This document shows, in pieces, positions 62,201-64,000 of a stretch of 64,000 nucleotides of DNA. This DNA is from Saprospirales bacterium (GTDB lineage: Bacteria; Bacteroidota; Bacteroidia; Chitinophagales; Saprospiraceae), in contig PAAY01000082.1 in the NCBI GenBank assembly GCA_002698985.1, positions 1 to 64,000 on the forward strand, written 5' to 3'. The notes under the pieces are model-generated. The model searched no databases. It was not told where the DNA came from and saw only the letters and a program-made list of their open reading frames with translations. Both the position numbers and the translations under genes were made by a program. Positions within the stretch are counted from its first letter, which is position 1. The number at the start of each line of letters is the position of its first letter.

Positions 62201-62580
62201 GCTTTTTTCTGAAAAATACCGCTCTGCTGGTAATCTCCCAGACGCCGGTAATAGTATCCTATCATCCGGTGGGCTTTTACCAGTTCAGGGTAGGGGACCG
62301 GCTGCAACTTTTGGAGCAGGTTGATGCCCTTTTTGGAATGGCGGATGGCTTCCTTGAATTCGGCCTGGCCGGCCAATGAATCGGCAATGCTTTGCTCAGC
62401 AAGGGCTTTTTGCAGCAGTGGCGACTGTGCAACGGAAGCGTGCAAACACAGGAAAAAGCAAGAGAAGCCTATGAGAAGAATTTTTCTAATTCCATTCAGC
62501 CTGGCAGCGCCAGAATTCCTAAGTGTTTTTTCTTGTAAGTCGCTATAAGTATGCATTCCGGGTGAGCTCAGTTTTCTCAA
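59245..62580 (-). CDS. Exported TPR protein with C-terminal CHAT (caspase-like) domain
   Basis: A 1111-residue protein from 62580 (a second ATG at 62556 is equally likely). An N-terminal hydrophobic signal (ILLIGFSCFFLCLHASVAQ) is followed by about ten TPR units (roughly 75-490), a helical linker, and a CHAT domain in the last about 330 residues. CHAT marks are LIIIPSGILGYLPFEAL, HLATHGKAN with the catalytic His near residue 938, and VVLSACETGIGEYQRGEGILSLARGF with the Cys near 985, so the protease dyad is intact. A final helix WYWLAGAGLLISGFFIY and basic tail RRKKA anchor it in the membrane. The body would thus face the periplasm. Regulated proteolysis or scaffolding is possible; no gasdermin-like or other partner gene is adjacent. 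Confidence 0.88.
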   Translation of the reverse strand: MRKLSSPGMHTYSDLQEKTLRNSGAARLNGIRKILLIGFSCFFLCLHASVAQSPLLQKALAEQSIADSLAGQAEFKEAIRHSKKGINLLQKLQPVPYPELVKAHRMIGYYYRRLGDYQQSGIFQKKAVELAEKGLPENHSERMRAYNAMGIFLLGTGDYQGAKQYFQLALTISRKHFPDQAAQHLNNLGIANERLGLYEEAFVNYTESLGFNKEEFGLYSIQTTNNFFNLGTLAYNTGKVNEAISYFDSTLMVYDSILPENDEEFAGLYNNIGTTYHRKGDLRKALDYLYKAQAMMETNYGTNHPEVAHTYTNIGLLHFERGDLGQALSYLNRALQIRTDNFSENHPLIARSYYYISLVLLEKGDLDGAYESLIHAKAIYDKVGNYDPKEMAQVLSELGTYFEKKNNAKLAVQYYQKAMAIVQNLKQTDPTEIAVFHRNIGALYARQNRKKEALSYLNKSLDVFKKTFGEIHPEVGVTLDAIATAHSDDLDQANNYLKKAAMALGYLPGSKNFNHLNAPIALIKTLQKWVELELNGFEKDGNTDHLIAARERSSEALALIKYITSYLEEAASRQTLLDNFFRVYEKAILTEYYLWQQNEMDAEFIESAFGIAEQSNATLLVEALRAVDARYFAGIPDSILQMERQLKIDIAYLEKSQFEEGLKGAGADPKLLNEFSEELFEKKRVYNKLQKEIVSLYPTYYKLRYEAPTVSIADLQSDILNEGENLVSFFTGEDNLFVFVINHRGAAFHRIAKDFPLETWVEEFCNSIYHFNPGSEDYGLLIQKFNNIGNEIYNLVFKPIEPSLSGNKLIIIPSGILGYLPFEALLTATPENYTDFDGHAYLIQDYQVSYDYSATQLYETASKTVSGKGNVQFAPSYKGDTLTLSRDSWSMVLNQLKYNREEATLVNKLIGGRLFLDSLATRDAFIKFGPDARLIHLATHGKANDENGEFSYLAFYPISNDQNDELLFVKDLYNLQLKADMVVLSACETGIGEYQRGEGILSLARGFLFAGASSIVTTLWSIDDRASSQIIETFYSNLKAGQEKDEALRNAKLTYLNRNKGSNRSHPLFWAAFVPVGKMEPIRQEGRHLWYWLAGAGLLISGFFIYRRKKA

Positions 62581-62773
62581 TTAGATTGCCTGGAGCCAAG
62601 AACGAAAGCTTCTTTGAAAGAACCAAACCAAATGGTTGAAATTGATGTCAGCTTGCTGTTATCCAGCTGAAAAAAACACAACATCTCACAATTTTCGCAA
62701 TTCCCATTTTCCCCACACCTTTGCACGCATGGTAAATTTCGCTAAAGTTCACTGCTGAAAATTCGCAATTTCA

Positions 62774-63706
62774 ATGAAAGTATTGGTTACCTGCCCGCCC
62801 ATGCTCCGGCTGATTGAAGAGTTTAAACCACAGTTTGAAGAAAAAGGGATCGAACTCATTGCACCGAATGTAGTCCAGACCCTGTCCGAGGACGAACTGA
62901 CCGAACTCGTTCCCCAGGTGGAAGGGTGGATCATTGGTGATGACCCCGCAACTGAAAGGGTTTTTACAGCCGGAAAACAAGGTAAACTCAAAGCTGCAGT
63001 CAAGTGGGGTGTCGGCGTTGACAACGTGGATTTCAAGGCCTGCGAAAAGCTTGGCATTCCGGTAACCAACACTCCCCAGATGTTTGGCCATGAGGTTGGT
63101 GCATTGGCTGTGCAATATGTGCTTGCCCTGGCCCGAGATTCCTATTTCATTGACCGGGAAGTCAGAAAGGGCAACTGGCCCAAACCGGCCGGGATTTCAC
63201 TGGAGGGCAGAACCGCTGCCGTCATAGGATTTGGGGATATCGGGAAACACACGGCCAAATACCTTAGGCCCTTCGGCCTGAATGTGATCGTTTACGATCC
63301 TTTTGCCAAACCAAATGAAGTAGAACAACAGCAATTCAGTTTCAAAAACTATCCTGATGACATTGAAAAAGCAGATTTCCTGGTAGTGACCTGTGCCTTG
63401 AATGAGAGCACTTACCACATGGTCAATGAGGAGGTGCTGAGTAAGATGAAGGATGCCGTTAGAATCGTGAATGTTTCCCGGGGCCCTGTCATCGATGAAA
63501 AAGCTTTGATATTCGCGTTGGAGTCAGGCAAGGTGTATGCCGCAGCATTGGATGTCTTTGAGGAGGAACCATTGCCGCTGTCTTCTCCTCTTCGCAATTT
63601 TGAAAAATGCATTTTGGGAACCCACAATGGCTCCAACACCGTTGATGCGGTGCGGAGGGCCAGTAAGGAGGCCATCCGGAAACTATTTCAGTTTTTGGAA
63701 GTATAG
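62774..63706 (+). CDS. Phosphoglycerate dehydrogenase-like D-2-hydroxyacid dehydrogenase
   Basis: A 310-residue NAD-dependent dehydrogenase, short like SerA homologues without the ACT domain. Marks: WGVGVDNVDFKACEKLGIPVTNTP, NAD motif GRTAAVIGFGDIGKHTAKYL, INVSRGP-like IVNVSRGPVIDEKAL (catalytic Arg), ALDVFEEEPLP (Glu), and GTHNGSNT (His) at the end. The pairing with an SDR gene 26 nt downstream resembles sugar or polysaccharide gene sets, but substrate is unknown. It is divergent from the TPR-CHAT gene. Confidence 0.88.
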   Translation: MKVLVTCPPMLRLIEEFKPQFEEKGIELIAPNVVQTLSEDELTELVPQVEGWIIGDDPATERVFTAGKQGKLKAAVKWGVGVDNVDFKACEKLGIPVTNTPQMFGHEVGALAVQYVLALARDSYFIDREVRKGNWPKPAGISLEGRTAAVIGFGDIGKHTAKYLRPFGLNVIVYDPFAKPNEVEQQQFSFKNYPDDIEKADFLVVTCALNESTYHMVNEEVLSKMKDAVRIVNVSRGPVIDEKALIFALESGKVYAAALDVFEEEPLPLSSPLRNFEKCILGTHNGSNTVDAVRRASKEAIRKLFQFLEV

Positions 63707-63732
63707 GATGTTGCAAGAATAATTTTTCATTC

Positions 63733-64000
63733 ATGAAAAACGTACTCATCACCGGGGTGCTTGGTGGCATCGGCTCTGAAATGGCCAAGGCTTTCAGAGC
63801 TGCCAAATACTACGTTTATGGACTGGACATCAGGGAGAAATCAGATAACAACTGCGATCGTTTCATTCGCTTTGACATTCAGCAATTTGTCAATGATGCG
63901 GCCTATCGCATCCGCTTCACACAGATATTTGACGAAGTGATTCCCAGACTGGATGTGCTAATCAACAACGCCGCCGTCCAGAGGCTCGATCGCCTCGAAA
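63733..64000 (+). CDS. Short-chain dehydrogenase/reductase, truncated by the window end
   Basis: First 89 residues of an SDR family protein. The start ATG at 63733 opens on MKNVLITGVLGGIGSEMAKAF, the TGxxxGIG cofactor motif, and later has PRLDVLINNAA, the NNAG-like motif. The catalytic Tyr-x3-Lys lies beyond the window. It starts 26 nt after the phosphoglycerate-dehydrogenase-like gene and is probably in its operon. Confidence 0.85.
   Translation, partial: MKNVLITGVLGGIGSEMAKAFRAAKYYVYGLDIREKSDNNCDRFIRFDIQQFVNDAAYRIRFTQIFDEVIPRLDVLINNAAVQRLDRLE

Overview
The window is a stretch of chromosome from a gliding-type Bacteroidota, most likely class Saprospiria. The evidence is promoters with the TAnnTTTG -7 element and no obvious Shine-Dalgarno dependence, type IX secretion (T9SS) sorting domains of types A and B, a PorP/SprF-like outer-membrane protein, a DUF3467 protein, a DUF2027-Smr protein, and a TopA that carries C-terminal Topo_C repeats instead of zinc fingers. 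Coding density is high and most genes are ordinary housekeeping genes. No IS element, prophage, integrase, CRISPR array or rRNA was seen.

Layout. 0.2-7.7 kb (minus strand): a TlpA-like lipoprotein, a small Tudor-like protein, fmt, then a tripartite export operon (HlyD/MacA adaptor, MacB-type permease, TolC-type channel) that lacks an ATPase gene. 8-18 kb: DUF3467, a methyltransferase, topA, a DUF6794-like secreted protein, a 2-hydroxyacid dehydrogenase, a DedA protein, a small acidic lipoprotein, a PolX-family protein whose polymerase aspartates look lost, and a saccharopine-dehydrogenase-like enzyme. 18-19 kb: a candidate 37-residue membrane peptide with its own promoter, then tmRNA (ssrA) with a long tag, then a CtlX-type amidinotransferase. 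20-31 kb: DUF2027-Smr, a tightly coupled methyltransferase-ridA-queE operon, tilS with an Omp28-like T9SS cargo, pgmB with a GH65 phosphorylase, rtcB and purB.

31.7-42.1 kb is the most distinctive region: a PorP/SprF-like protein, a 1866-residue T9SS type B surface protein with five cohesin-like domains and about ten Ig-like repeats, and a 1083-residue HYR-like protein that ends in a dockerin-like domain and has no T9SS sorting signal. Their order suggests a surface complex held together by cohesin-dockerin contacts; this is inference. 42-64 kb: a LysM protein with an overlapping TPMT-like methyltransferase, an M23 endopeptidase, a fadJ-like/ubiD operon, a Tat-exported class V aminotransferase, an FKBP/SlyD isomerase, a TonB-dependent receptor, sucC, tRNA-Glu, gap, pgk, a secreted TPR-CHAT protease-like protein, a phosphoglycerate-dehydrogenase-like enzyme and a truncated SDR gene at the window end.

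The clearest unexplained non-coding signal is a family of seven short tandem arrays in intergenic gaps. Each is built on a unit of about 10 nt. On one strand all can be rotated to GAGGNNTNNN, yet each array has its own internal version of the unit. One array sits inside nested inverted repeats; two others form an inverted pair in the 5' leader of the fadJ-like gene.
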